Source: Oscillospiraceae bacterium
GTDB lineage: Bacteria > Bacillota > Clostridia > Lachnospirales > Lachnospiraceae
Assembly (NCBI GenBank): GCA_021771715.1
Contig: JAETOO010000001.1
Span: forward strand, 1 to 64,000
Length of the DNA stretch: 64,000 bases
Reading direction: 5' to 3'
Part shown: positions 1-7,205 of the stretch, in pieces
Layout: every line of letters starts with the position of its first letter
How positions within the stretch are numbered: position 1 is the stretch's first letter
Made by a program: the position numbers and the translations under genes
The notes under the pieces: model-generated
Database searches by the model: none
What the model saw: only the letters and a program-made list of their open reading frames with translations
What the model was told of the DNA's origin: nothing

Positions 1-105
1 CAGATTCCACCTCACGATGGACACCCTTGCCTTCGGCTATATCCTTCCCACTACCGGGCGGATTCGGAACTTTCATCCGTTAGAAACGTGCGCCGCCAGG
101 CGCAC
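1..105 (-). mobile_element. Group II intron, 5' end (IIC-like), cut by window edge
   Basis: Read on the minus strand, this stretch begins at 105 with GTGCG, the 5' consensus of group II introns. It continues with a GCGCC hairpin, a GGATGAAAGTTCCGAA segment, and a GCAAGGGTGTCC...GGTGGAATCTG segment. All of these resemble domain I of the Oceanobacillus iheyensis group IIC intron as I remember it. The 5' boundary lies immediately after the U-tract of the tRNA-Leu terminator, and terminators are the known target of class C introns. The reverse transcriptase gene and the 3' end would lie to the left, outside the window. The assignment rests on recalled similarity, not on a search. Confidence 0.75.
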
Positions 106-110
106 CATAG

Positions 111-144
111 AAAAAGTCCCTGAGACCTGAATCTCAAGGACTTT
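111..144 (-). terminator. Terminator of tRNA-Leu(AAG)
   Basis: On the minus strand a long hairpin (AGTCCTTGAGA pairing with TCTCAGGGACT around a short loop) is followed by TTTTTC. It starts a few bases after the tRNA 3' end. The group II intron begins directly behind it. Confidence 0.85.
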
Positions 145-147
145 ACG

Positions 148-232
148 TGCGGAAGATGGGACTTGAACCCACACGAGCGCAATGCTCACAAGATCCTTAG
201 TCTTGCTCGTCTGCCAGTTCCGACACTTCCGC
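148..232 (-). tRNA. tRNA-Leu (anticodon AAG)
   Basis: A full cloverleaf can be drawn. The acceptor stem is GCGGAAG/CTTCCGC with discriminator A. The anticodon stem CAAGA/TCTTG encloses the loop CTAAGGA, so the anticodon is AAG. A long variable arm (GAGC/GCTC) fits the class II tRNA-Leu type, and the T arm contains GGTTCAAGTCC. CCA is not encoded. A34 would need deamination to inosine by TadA. In most bacteria only tRNA-Arg(ACG) carries A34, so this anticodon is unusual, although A34 tRNA-Leu has been reported in some Firmicutes. Confidence 0.95.
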
Positions 233-243
233 GAACATGATGA

Positions 244-272
244 ATTATAGCACCCTTCCTCCCGGATGTCAA
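244..272 (-). promoter_or_regulatory. Promoter of tRNA-Leu(AAG)
   Basis: Consensus sigma-A promoter on the minus strand: TTGACA at 267-272, a 17-base spacer, and TATAAT at 244-249, ending 12 bases upstream of the tRNA 5' end. Confidence 0.9.
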
Positions 273-338
273 CTATATTTTTCAAAATTTTTCAATTTTC
301 TATTTTGTATATTTTTTTAAAAAAATTCAAAAAAGCTG

Positions 339-367
339 TTGACATTTGCTGGAGAATGATGTAATAT
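339..367 (+). promoter_or_regulatory. Promoter of tRNA-Leu(CAG)
   Basis: TTGACA at 339-344, a 17-base spacer and TAATAT at 362-367, followed 35 bases later by the tRNA. It diverges from the promoter at 244-272. The AT-rich run at 275-330 between them may act as a shared UP-like region. Confidence 0.85.
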
Positions 368-402
368 ACTTCTTGTCAGTTGCGAGAGCGATTGACAGGA
401 AC

Positions 403-486
403 GCGGAGATGGCGGAATAGGCAGACGCGCAGGCTTCAGGTGCCTGTGGTGGCAACATCGTGTGGGTTCAAGTCCCATTCTCCGCA
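403..486 (+). tRNA. tRNA-Leu (anticodon CAG)
   Basis: Acceptor stem GCGGAGA/TCTCCGC with discriminator A, and no encoded CCA. The anticodon stem CAGGC/GCCTG encloses the loop TTCAGGT, giving anticodon CAG, which reads CUG. The T arm GGTTCAAGTCC matches that of the neighbouring tRNA-Leu. Promoter and terminator flank it closely, so it is a monocistronic tRNA unit. Confidence 0.95.
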
Positions 487-499
487 TTCTGAGCGGAGT

Positions 500-530
500 C
501 CCGGAAACGAATGTTTCCGGGATTTTTGTT
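500..530 (+). terminator. Terminator of tRNA-Leu(CAG)
   Basis: Perfect 9-bp stem (CCCGGAAAC/GTTTCCGGG) with a GAAT loop, followed by ATTTTTGTT. It starts 13 bases after the tRNA. Nothing further is seen between it and the rplT terminator at 682. Confidence 0.92.
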
Positions 531-681
531 ATTCTGATTCTTTATTTCAATGTAGCCCCTGCGACCAGAGAGCATGTCTCCACAAAAATTCCGAACACCC
601 TCCTCCCACTGCAAGCAACGCAATATTTCGCCGCCAATGATCCTCACAGCCAGGACTGTCTGGCTCGCCATTTGTGGAACT

Positions 682-721
682 AAAAAACGGATACCCGAAT
701 CTCATTTTCTTCGGATATCCG
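682..721 (-). terminator. Terminator of the infC-rpmI-rplT operon
   Basis: Minus-strand hairpin (CGGATATCCGAA with TTCGGGTATCCG, one internal mismatch) followed by TTTTTT at 682-687. It lies about 45 bases after the rplT stop. Confidence 0.85.
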
Positions 722-766
722 CTACTGTTTCTTCTATTATACAATGTCCTGTGACGCGATCCCGTC

Positions 767-1123
767 TTACGCGATCTTCGTCTTTGCAAGCTCTACCAGA
801 GATGCGAAGCCTGCTGCATCGTTGACTGCCATGTCAGCGAGCACCTTTCTGTTCAGCTCCACGCCAGCCAGCTTCAGGCCGTACATGAACTTGCTGTAGG
901 AGAGGCCGTTCAGACGAGCGCCTGCATTGATTCGTGCGATCCAGAGCTGTCTGTACTGACGCTTTCTCTGCTTTCTGCCTGCGTATGCGCTGGTCAGTGC
1001 ACGCATTACGGACTGCTTTGCAATTCTATACTGCTTTGATCTGGCTCCTCTGTAGCCCTTCGCCAGCTTTAATACTCTGTTATGTTTTTTCTTAGCGTTT
1101 AAACCGCCCTTGATTCTTGCCAT
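767..1123 (-). CDS. rplT: 50S ribosomal protein L20
   Basis: A 118-residue basic protein of the usual length for L20. It begins [19 protein letters not shown] and carries the conserved [14 protein letters not shown] and [15 protein letters not shown] segments. L20 binds 23S rRNA early in large-subunit assembly. In Bacillus it also binds the infC leader to repress its own operon, and such a leader is present here. It is the last gene of infC-rpmI-rplT, 64 bases after rpmI, and is followed by a clear terminator. Confidence 0.98.
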   Translation of the reverse strand: MARIKGGLNAKKKHNRVLKLAKGYRGARSKQYRIAKQSVMRALTSAYAGRKQRKRQYRQLWIARINAGARLNGLSYSKFMYGLKLAGVELNRKVLADMAVNDAAGFASLVELAKTKIA

Positions 1124-1187
1124 CTCTTATTTCCTCCTTCGATTTCTGATGTTCGATATCTGTCCAATCAATCTCCTGGCCCGTCTC

Positions 1188-1385
1188 TTACAGGTACGGC
1201 AGGATCTTCTTCATGTTCTGAGCGTTCGTCGGATCTGTGATCGTCGCCTGTCTCAGATTTCTCTTTCTCTTGGTGGACTTCTTGGTTAAGATATGGCTCT
1301 TGTAAGCTTTATTTCTCTTTAATAATCCGGTTCCCGTCTTTTTAAAACGTTTTGCAGCCGCTCTGCTGGTCTTCATTTTTGGCAT
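1188..1385 (-). CDS. rpmI: 50S ribosomal protein L35
   Basis: A 65-residue, strongly basic protein of normal L35 length. It starts [20 protein letters not shown] and has the family's lysine/arginine-rich [11 protein letters not shown] stretch. It is a structural protein of the 50S subunit. It lies between infC and rplT in the conserved three-gene order, with a good Shine-Dalgarno (AAGGAGG) before the ATG. Confidence 0.98.
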   Translation of the reverse strand: MPKMKTSRAAAKRFKKTGTGLLKRNKAYKSHILTKKSTKRKRNLRQATITDPTNAQNMKKILPYL

Positions 1386-1423
1386 AGTAAATTCCTCCTT
1401 ATATCTGATTATCTGAAATCACG

Positions 1424-1933
1424 TTATGAACGCTTTTCCATCAAAAACAGGGTGAGGCTTCTGCCTTCCTGCTTGATAGGCTTGTCAATCACTGCCACAT
1501 CCTCGAGTGCCTTCGCAAAATCCTCCAGGATATGACGGCTGGCCTGCATGTGCGCCATCTCACGGCCGCGGAAACGAAGGCTGATCTTTACCTTGTTGCC
1601 CTTGGTGAGAAACTTTCTGGCACTGCTGACCTTGGTATTCAGGTCGTTATCATCAATGTTCGGTGACAGGCGAACCTCTTTAATCTCGATCGTCTTCTGT
1701 TTCTTTCTGGCTTCCTTTTCTTTTCTCGCCAGCTCGTAACGATATTTGCCGTAGTCGATGATCTTGCACACCGGTGGCTTTGCTGTCGGGGCGATCTTCA
1801 CCAGATCAAGTTCCGCTTCACGCGCAAGCTTCATCGCGTCCTTCGCTGACATAATTCCCAGCTGCTCTCCGTTCTCGCCGATTAAGCGGACTTCACGGTC
1901 TCTGATTTGCTCGTTAATCATTAAATCGCTAAT
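1424..1933 (-). CDS. infC: Translation initiation factor IF-3, ATT start
   Basis: IF-3 binds the 30S subunit and proofreads start codon and initiator tRNA choice. The protein (169 residues) has the N-terminal INEQIRDREVRLIGENGEQL segment and the C-terminal KEVRLSPNIDDNDLNTK region of the family. I place the start at ATT (1933-1931). GGAGG at 1943-1947 ends 9 bases before it. The next in-frame ATG is 12 bases further in, too far from that site, and an upstream in-frame ATG at 2047 would put the leader terminator inside the gene. Rare AUU/AUA starts are a known feature of infC and allow IF-3 to limit its own synthesis. First gene of infC-rpmI-rplT. Confidence 0.95.
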   Translation of the reverse strand: MSDLMINEQIRDREVRLIGENGEQLGIMSAKDAMKLAREAELDLVKIAPTAKPPVCKIIDYGKYRYELARKEKEARKKQKTIEIKEVRLSPNIDDNDLNTKVSSARKFLTKGNKVKISLRFRGREMAHMQASRHILEDFAKALEDVAVIDKPIKQEGRSLTLFLMEKRS

Positions 1934-1952
1934 GGTTCTGCACCTCCACACT

Positions 1953-2098
1953 GAAAAAATAAAAGTGGATAACACAGTTATCCACTTCAAATCCTCACAA
2001 ATAAACGCCATCCGACGCCTATGCTCCCGATATGAACCGCTGGTCACCTATCTGTGCCAGGGTGAGAGTGGATACTCTGCTTTCCTGTTAATTACAAC
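1953..2098 (-). promoter_or_regulatory. L20-type leader with transcription attenuator
   Basis: The 5' UTR of infC holds an intrinsic terminator: AAGTGGATAA (1978-1987) pairs with TTATCCACTT (1963-1972), followed by TTATTTTTTC. An upstream segment TATCCACT (2067-2074, minus strand) can pair with the AGTGGATA of the terminator's 5' arm, which gives a competing antiterminator. This layout fits the ribosomal protein L20 leader of Firmicutes, in which L20 favours termination. Its boundaries are estimated from the promoter at 2106-2134. Confidence 0.8.
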
Positions 2099-2105
2099 CT
2101 TTGAT

Positions 2106-2134
2106 AGCATAGCACATGCACGGGGCGTTGTCAA
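2106..2134 (-). promoter_or_regulatory. Promoter of infC-rpmI-rplT
   Basis: Minus-strand TTGACA at 2129-2134, a 17-base spacer, TATGCT at 2106-2111. Transcription would start near 2098, upstream of the attenuator. Confidence 0.85.
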
Positions 2135-2161
2135 CGAATTTTTGCACATATTTGAGCTTAC

Positions 2162-2378
2162 CAGTTCAGCCATGCATGAAAAATGGGAAGACAGGCCGTG
2201 CAAGCTCGCTTGCTAAGGACTGTATTCTCATTTTTGAATGGGCGGAACGCCCATTCAGCCACAGACAGGAGCCGCATAGCGGCGGATAGCTTGCGTAGCA
2301 AGCGGGGCGCTGTGTGCCAGTGGCACACGGTTAGCGCTGACCGAAGCGAAGCGTAGACCTGCGGCTTGCATGGCGTCC
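2162..2378 (-). repeat. Structured intergenic repeat, copy 1 (long form)
   Basis: Same family as 18704-18868 and 46690-46774, in inverted orientation relative to those. It carries the AAAATGGG...CATTTTT outer stem, a GCAAGC/GCTTGC inner stem, the AATGGGCG/CGCCCATT palindrome, the GCTTGC/GCAAGC palindrome, and the terminal CTTGCATGGCGTC segment. Copy 1 has about 50 extra bases (roughly 2308-2357) with their own small palindrome (TGTGCC/GGCACA). It fills the gap between deoB and the infC promoter. Confidence 0.85.
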
Positions 2379-2387
2379 TGTCAATCC

Positions 2388-3578
2388 CTACACCAGCTGC
2401 GCCAGCACGGAGCGGCCCAATGTGCCCTCCGGCATCGGGACGTCGAAGTTGTCCGCAATCGTCGCGCCGACCGCCGCAAAGGTGTCGGACGGCTCCAGGC
2501 GGCCACAACCCTGCATCGACGGGCTGTAGGCGAGGAACGGAACCTTCTCGCGCGTGTGGTCTGTGCCGGTGTGTGTCGGGTCATTGCCGTGATCTGCCGT
2601 GATGATCACGAGGTCGTCCTCGCGCAGCAGCCCCAGCAGCTCTCCGAACTTCTCGTCAAACCGCTCGAGCTCCTCCCCGTAGCCGACCGGATTGCGGCGG
2701 TGGCCCCAGAGCGCATCGAAGTCCACCAGATTCGTAAAGCAAAGTCCGGTGAAATCGCGCTTCGCGATCTCGATCGTCTGCTCCATTCCGTGCACGGAGC
2801 TCTGCGATTTGTTCGACTCGGTCAGCCCCTCGCTGTCAAAAATATCGAAAATCTTGCCGACGGAGATCACGTCATACCCCGCGTCCTTCAGCGCGTTCAA
2901 TGCAGTCCTCCCGAACGGCTTCAGCGCATAGTCGTGGCGGTTCGCCGTGCGCTTGAACTCTCCTTTTTTCTTTCCGACATACGGGCGCGCGATGACGCGT
3001 CCTACCTTCCACTCATCCCGCAGCGTCAGCTCGCGCGCGATCTCACAGCAGCGGTACAGCTCCTTCAGATCGAACGTCTCCTCCTGCCCGCAGATCTGCA
3101 GCACCGAGTCCGCTGAGGTGTAGACGATCATGTGCCCGGTCGCGATCTCCTCCTCGCCGAGCTCCTCGATGATCTCCGTCCCGCTCGCGCTCCGGTTGCC
3201 GATCACCTTGTGCCCGGTGCGCCGCTCCAGCTCGGCGATCAGCTCCGGCGGGAACCCGTGCTCGGTAAAGGTCTGGAACGGCGTCTGTGTGTACAGCCCC
3301 ATCAGCTCCCAGTGCCCCGTCATCGTGTCCTTGCCGGCGCTCTTCTCCTTCATTTCCATATAGTAGCCCAGCGGCCGCTCGACGGACGGCACATGCTGCA
3401 TCGGATGCAGATTCGCCATGCCGACCTTCTGCAGATTCGGGATCTGAAACTGCTCCATGCGCTCCGCAATGTGTCCGAGCGTATCGGTCCCCACATCCCC
3501 GTAGGCAGCCGCATCCTCCGCGGCGCCGATTCCCAGGGAATCAATCACAATCGTAAAAATGCGCTTATATTTTTTCAT
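2388..3578 (-). CDS. deoB: Phosphopentomutase
   Basis: Interconverts (deoxy)ribose 1-phosphate and 5-phosphate, linking nucleoside phosphorolysis to central metabolism. The 396-residue length is typical. Alkaline-phosphatase-superfamily metal motifs are visible: VIDSLGIGA near the N-terminus, GTDTLGH around residue 30, [12 protein letters not shown] and TADHGND near residue 325. It is the last gene of udp-deoC-deoB and is followed by the intergenic repeat instead of an obvious simple terminator. Confidence 0.97.
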   Translation of the reverse strand: MKKYKRIFTIVIDSLGIGAAEDAAAYGDVGTDTLGHIAERMEQFQIPNLQKVGMANLHPMQHVPSVERPLGYYMEMKEKSAGKDTMTGHWELMGLYTQTPFQTFTEHGFPPELIAELERRTGHKVIGNRSASGTEIIEELGEEEIATGHMIVYTSADSVLQICGQEETFDLKELYRCCEIARELTLRDEWKVGRVIARPYVGKKKGEFKRTANRHDYALKPFGRTALNALKDAGYDVISVGKIFDIFDSEGLTESNKSQSSVHGMEQTIEIAKRDFTGLCFTNLVDFDALWGHRRNPVGYGEELERFDEKFGELLGLLREDDLVIITADHGNDPTHTGTDHTREKVPFLAYSPSMQGCGRLEPSDTFAAVGATIADNFDVPMPEGTLGRSVLAQLV

Positions 3579-3671
3579 GTTCTGTGCTTCCTCCTTCTAG
3601 TTCCTTCCAAATGCAAGTCTGATCTTTTCTGCCGTCTCTCTGCAGAACTCCCGTGCAATCTTCCCGGTATC

Positions 3672-4319
3672 TCACGCCTTCATCAACTTCACCAGCCGGC
3701 TCGTGCCAAGCCGGGACGCGCCGAGCTCAGCGAAGCGCTCTGCATCCGCAAACGAGGAGATGCCACCTGCCGCCTTGATTTTCACATTTGGCCCGACATT
3801 TGCCTTCATCAGCGCGACATCCTCGAAGGTCGCTCCTCCGGTCGAAAAACCGGTCGAGGTCTTGATGTACTCCGCTCCTGCTCTCGTGACGATATGGCAC
3901 ATGCGGATTTTCTCCTCCTCCGTCAGCAGACACGTCTCGATGATGACCTTCAGGATATGCCCGCCGCACGCCTCGTGCACCTGACGGATCTCCTCCTCAA
4001 GCTCCTGATCCCGTCCGTCCTTTACCCAGCCGACGTTGATCACCATGTCAATCTCATCCGCACCGTTTTTCACCGCGTCTGCGGCCTCATACACCTTGAC
4101 CGCCGTCGTGCTGTAGCCGTTCGGGAACCCGATGACCGTGCAAATCGGCAGCCTGCCCTGCACGTACTCGGCAGCCTGCTTCACGTACGCAGCCGGAATG
4201 CACGCTGACGCTGTATGATATTTGATCCCATCATCCAGGATCTCCCGGATCTGCTCCCACGTCGCCTCCTGCTTCAGCAGTGTATGATCGACCATTCCAA
4301 GTAACGCTTCCTTATTCAT
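3672..4319 (-). CDS. deoC: Deoxyribose-phosphate aldolase
   Basis: Class I aldolase that splits 2-deoxyribose 5-phosphate into acetaldehyde and glyceraldehyde 3-phosphate. The 215-residue protein has the Schiff-base lysine in [15 protein letters not shown] (near residue 153), a second catalytic lysine in IKAAGGI, and [10 protein letters not shown] with the proton-relay aspartate. It lies between udp and deoB and uses the sugar phosphate that deoB makes. The gap of about 90 bases to deoB holds no visible terminator. Confidence 0.97.
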   Translation of the reverse strand: MNKEALLGMVDHTLLKQEATWEQIREILDDGIKYHTASACIPAAYVKQAAEYVQGRLPICTVIGFPNGYSTTAVKVYEAADAVKNGADEIDMVINVGWVKDGRDQELEEEIRQVHEACGGHILKVIIETCLLTEEEKIRMCHIVTRAGAEYIKTSTGFSTGGATFEDVALMKANVGPNVKIKAAGGISSFADAERFAELGASRLGTSRLVKLMKA

Positions 4320-4456
4320 ATTGTTCTATCTTCCTTTCTGTAACTGTCATATTTCTCCCGCATTCGATTCGTATACTCCGCCCTGCGGTATTTTCCTGCG
4401 TTCAGTCAGTTCCCGCTCTCTCATTTTCTTCGGCAGCCGCTCTGTTCCTCGTTCTT

Positions 4457-5260
4457 TTATCTCTGCATGTTCTCCCGGTCCGCCGCGATCAGCCTGCGCA
4501 GTGCGCCGACCGCGACCTTGATCGCCGCCTCCGTGTCGTGCACGATCGGGTTGTCGAGTCCGGCCGCCATCCGCTCCTGATTGCCGACCACGAGGAAATC
4601 TGACCCGCAGCGCACCCTCAGATGGCTCGCCACGACAAACAGCGCCGCCGACTCCATCTCAGACGCGAGGCAGCCCAAACGCTTCCACGCCTCCCACTTG
4701 TTTTGCAGCTCATAGCTGACCGGCATGCGCTCCGGCTCATGCTGGCCGTAAAACGCATCCTTGCACTGCACCACCCCTGTGTGGAACGGATAGCCCAGCT
4801 CCTTCGCCGAGGCCGCCAGCGCGTTGGCAACGTCCAGGTTCGCGACCGCCGGGAACTCGATCGGTGCGTACTCACGGCTCGTCCCCTCCATCCGGATCGC
4901 TCCCGTCGCTATGACAATATCTCCGCCCTTGACGTCGAGCTCGATCCCCCCGCAGGTCCCGACACGGATAAACGTGTCTGCCCCGCACTGCACGAGCTCC
5001 TCCATCGCGATCGACGCTGACGGGCCGCCGATCCCGGTCGAGGTCACACTGACCTTCTCTCCGTCCAGATACCCGGTGTACGTCACAAACTCCCGGCTGT
5101 CCGCCATCAGCTTCGCATCCTCAAAATGCTCCGCGATCTTTTTACAACGCTTTGGATCGCCCGGAAGGATCACATAGCGCCCGACATCTCCTCTGCGCAG
5201 CTGCAGGTGATACTGCAGCCCGATCTCGCCTGAATAATTCTGCATCTCTTTCGCCCCCAT
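4457..5260 (-). CDS. udp: Uridine phosphorylase (nucleoside phosphorylase family)
   Basis: Phosphorolytic cleavage of uridine, and possibly deoxyuridine, to uracil and (deoxy)ribose 1-phosphate. The protein has [10 protein letters not shown] at the phosphate site, RVGTCGGI, and SEMESAALF, with the ribose-binding glutamate. Pyrimidine specificity is inferred from overall resemblance to Udp. A second ATG five codons in (5245) has a GGGGG tract 8 bases upstream, so the true start may be there. It heads the udp-deoC-deoB catabolic operon. Confidence 0.9.
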   Translation of the reverse strand: MGAKEMQNYSGEIGLQYHLQLRRGDVGRYVILPGDPKRCKKIAEHFEDAKLMADSREFVTYTGYLDGEKVSVTSTGIGGPSASIAMEELVQCGADTFIRVGTCGGIELDVKGGDIVIATGAIRMEGTSREYAPIEFPAVANLDVANALAASAKELGYPFHTGVVQCKDAFYGQHEPERMPVSYELQNKWEAWKRLGCLASEMESAALFVVASHLRVRCGSDFLVVGNQERMAAGLDNPIVHDTEAAIKVAVGALRRLIAADRENMQR

Positions 5261-5373
5261 TTTCTATTTTCTGCCTTACCTGCGCCAACGCGCGTGCAGG
5301 GCCCGAAACTCAATTTTCTCTTTATCCCTATCTAAAACTTTTCTGCAGCCCAAAAGGGCCGTTTGCTTCCTCT

Positions 5374-5402
5374 ATCATACCAGAATTGCCTGCCATTTTC
5401 CA
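5374..5402 (-). promoter_or_regulatory. Possible promoter of udp-deoC-deoB
   Basis: Minus-strand TATGAT at 5374-5379 with TGGAAA 17 bases upstream. The -10 element is good and the -35 element weak, which would suit a regulated operon. Confidence 0.4.
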
Positions 5403-5417
5403 CCGTTTTTGCGGAAT

Positions 5418-6998
5418 TTAAACAACTGCCTCAATCAGTGTCTTATCTCCAATCCGAATCTCTTTCACCCCGATCTTTTTCTTTTTATTAAAATTGAAAC
5501 TCAGCATATATCCTTTTTTTAAATGAAAGTATTCCAGGTAATCGGAAAGCTGTTTTTCCCCTCGTTCATGATAGGCATTTCCACGCCAGATTTTTAATTC
5601 AACCACATACTGTTCTCTCCGATAATGGATTACAAGATCCATTCGCTCTTTATTTCTTGTCTGCGCCTCTACGCTGTAACTGCCCGCTCCGTTAATAATC
5701 GGCTTCAAAAACAGGAGAAAATAGCGTCTCCCAGTCTCCTCTAAAAATGTTTCATCCTGATCCCCATACAGCGCATCAAAGGTCTCCACAAACTTCTCCA
5801 GCACCCGTTTCATATCAAGATATCCGCCGACGATGAACTGATTCCTATCCTGCAGGCCCGCATTATACATCTTACTTTCCGCGAACTCGTCCGCAAGGAA
5901 ATAATTGTACAGTACTGTTTCATAAATCCGGTTGGAAATCACAGCAGTATCATGATCGTTCTTTATAAAGCCAAACATCGCTGCATCCTTCATGTAATCA
6001 TTGGTCGCCGTGTATGGAATCGTTTTGCCGGTAAAAAGCAGCTCATAAAGTACCGACCTGAGCTCCGGATAAAGCTTTAATTTTCTTATGAGCGATTGAT
6101 ACAGCGTATTATCCTCTTTCACAAGCATCTTTTCCGCCTCATAAAAGCCCTCTTCTGTCCACGCATCCGCCTTGCCGGGAAATGCAGCACTTCCCGCAAC
6201 CCGCTCGTCCATCAACTTGCACAACCGTGATACCAGATAAGGGTAGCCGGAGGTATATGCATAGATCAGCTCCGCAATCTGACGGATATTCATTCCTGTT
6301 CCATAATCCGCTTCATATTCTTTCAGCATTGCCGCAATCTCTTCGGCAGAAAAGCTCATATCCACAAGGAAATCCGACGCAATATTCCACGGACTGTTCT
6401 CCTTGTGCTCCTGATCCGGACGAATTTTATGTTTCACACTGCGAACATCATAAACACCTGCGAGGATCACCGACTGAAACGTTCTTGTCCTTTTTCTCCT
6501 CAAATAATAATAGCGAAGCTGTGACAGAAAATCGATAAAAATCTGGTTATTCGTGGCCGAGTCCACCTCATCAATGATTAAAACGATTCCTTTCGAAGAA
6601 CTTTTGCATAAATCTGACAATATCCGGAACAAGACTGACAAAGTAACCTCACGCAAAGTCCCCGCAGCGCATACCTCCAGCCGCTTTCTGACAGAATCCG
6701 GAAGCTCTTCTGGCACATCCAGAACCTCCCGTGAAAACGCTGCGCAAAAGCTCTGCTCCGATTCAAAATCCGCATGGCTGAACCCCTGAAAATCCAGGCT
6801 GATCACCGCATAATCCTCCTTCAGATCATCCGCGAGAGCAATCAGCGTTGTCGTTTTGCCGTACTGTCTGGCCTTGTTGATTGTAAAATATTTTCCCGCA
6901 TCTACCATCCTTTTGATTTCCGCAAGACGCCCGGACAAATCAACCATGTAGTTCGCTTCTGCGTCACAGTATCCATCCGTATTAAAAAATTTGCACAT
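5418..6998 (-). CDS. AAA ATPase / PD-(D/E)XK nuclease-like protein
   Basis: The 526-residue protein belongs to the AAA-ATPase-like plus PD-(D/E)XK family (Pfam AAA-ATPase_like and PDDEXK_9 as recalled), which is abundant in Clostridia and Bacteroidetes and has no established function. Seen here: Walker A in ARQYGKTTTL (about residue 44), Walker B in IVLIIDEVDSA, and a C-terminal nuclease-like signature RMDLVIHY...YVVELKIW. It starts at an ATG with GGGAGGAAGGGC before it. It has visibly lower G+C than its neighbours and stands alone, so it was probably acquired by transfer. A related protein is at 50026-51600. Confidence 0.85.
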   Translation of the reverse strand: MCKFFNTDGYCDAEANYMVDLSGRLAEIKRMVDAGKYFTINKARQYGKTTTLIALADDLKEDYAVISLDFQGFSHADFESEQSFCAAFSREVLDVPEELPDSVRKRLEVCAAGTLREVTLSVLFRILSDLCKSSSKGIVLIIDEVDSATNNQIFIDFLSQLRYYYLRRKRTRTFQSVILAGVYDVRSVKHKIRPDQEHKENSPWNIASDFLVDMSFSAEEIAAMLKEYEADYGTGMNIRQIAELIYAYTSGYPYLVSRLCKLMDERVAGSAAFPGKADAWTEEGFYEAEKMLVKEDNTLYQSLIRKLKLYPELRSVLYELLFTGKTIPYTATNDYMKDAAMFGFIKNDHDTAVISNRIYETVLYNYFLADEFAESKMYNAGLQDRNQFIVGGYLDMKRVLEKFVETFDALYGDQDETFLEETGRRYFLLFLKPIINGAGSYSVEAQTRNKERMDLVIHYRREQYVVELKIWRGNAYHERGEKQLSDYLEYFHLKKGYMLSFNFNKKKKIGVKEIRIGDKTLIEAVV

Positions 6999-7205
6999 GC
7001 CCTTCCTCCCAAACTGCCACGCACCTTACTTCTGTCCACAGACAGACCTGTTTTCAGACAGTTCCTCTTTTATCTTAGCATATGCAATCTCTTTTTTCTA
7101 TATAATTTTCCCGAAGACAGAGCAGTTGCCAACCGGACGGATTCCAGTTCAAAGCTCTGTCTGAACTGTAACCCGCCCGGCAGGAATTATCCTTTATGCG
7201 CTTTC

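Noticed and set aside
1-105. Possible rRNA fragment
   Set aside because: The GUGCG start and GGGTGTCC...GGAATCTG pattern fit a group II intron, not rRNA.
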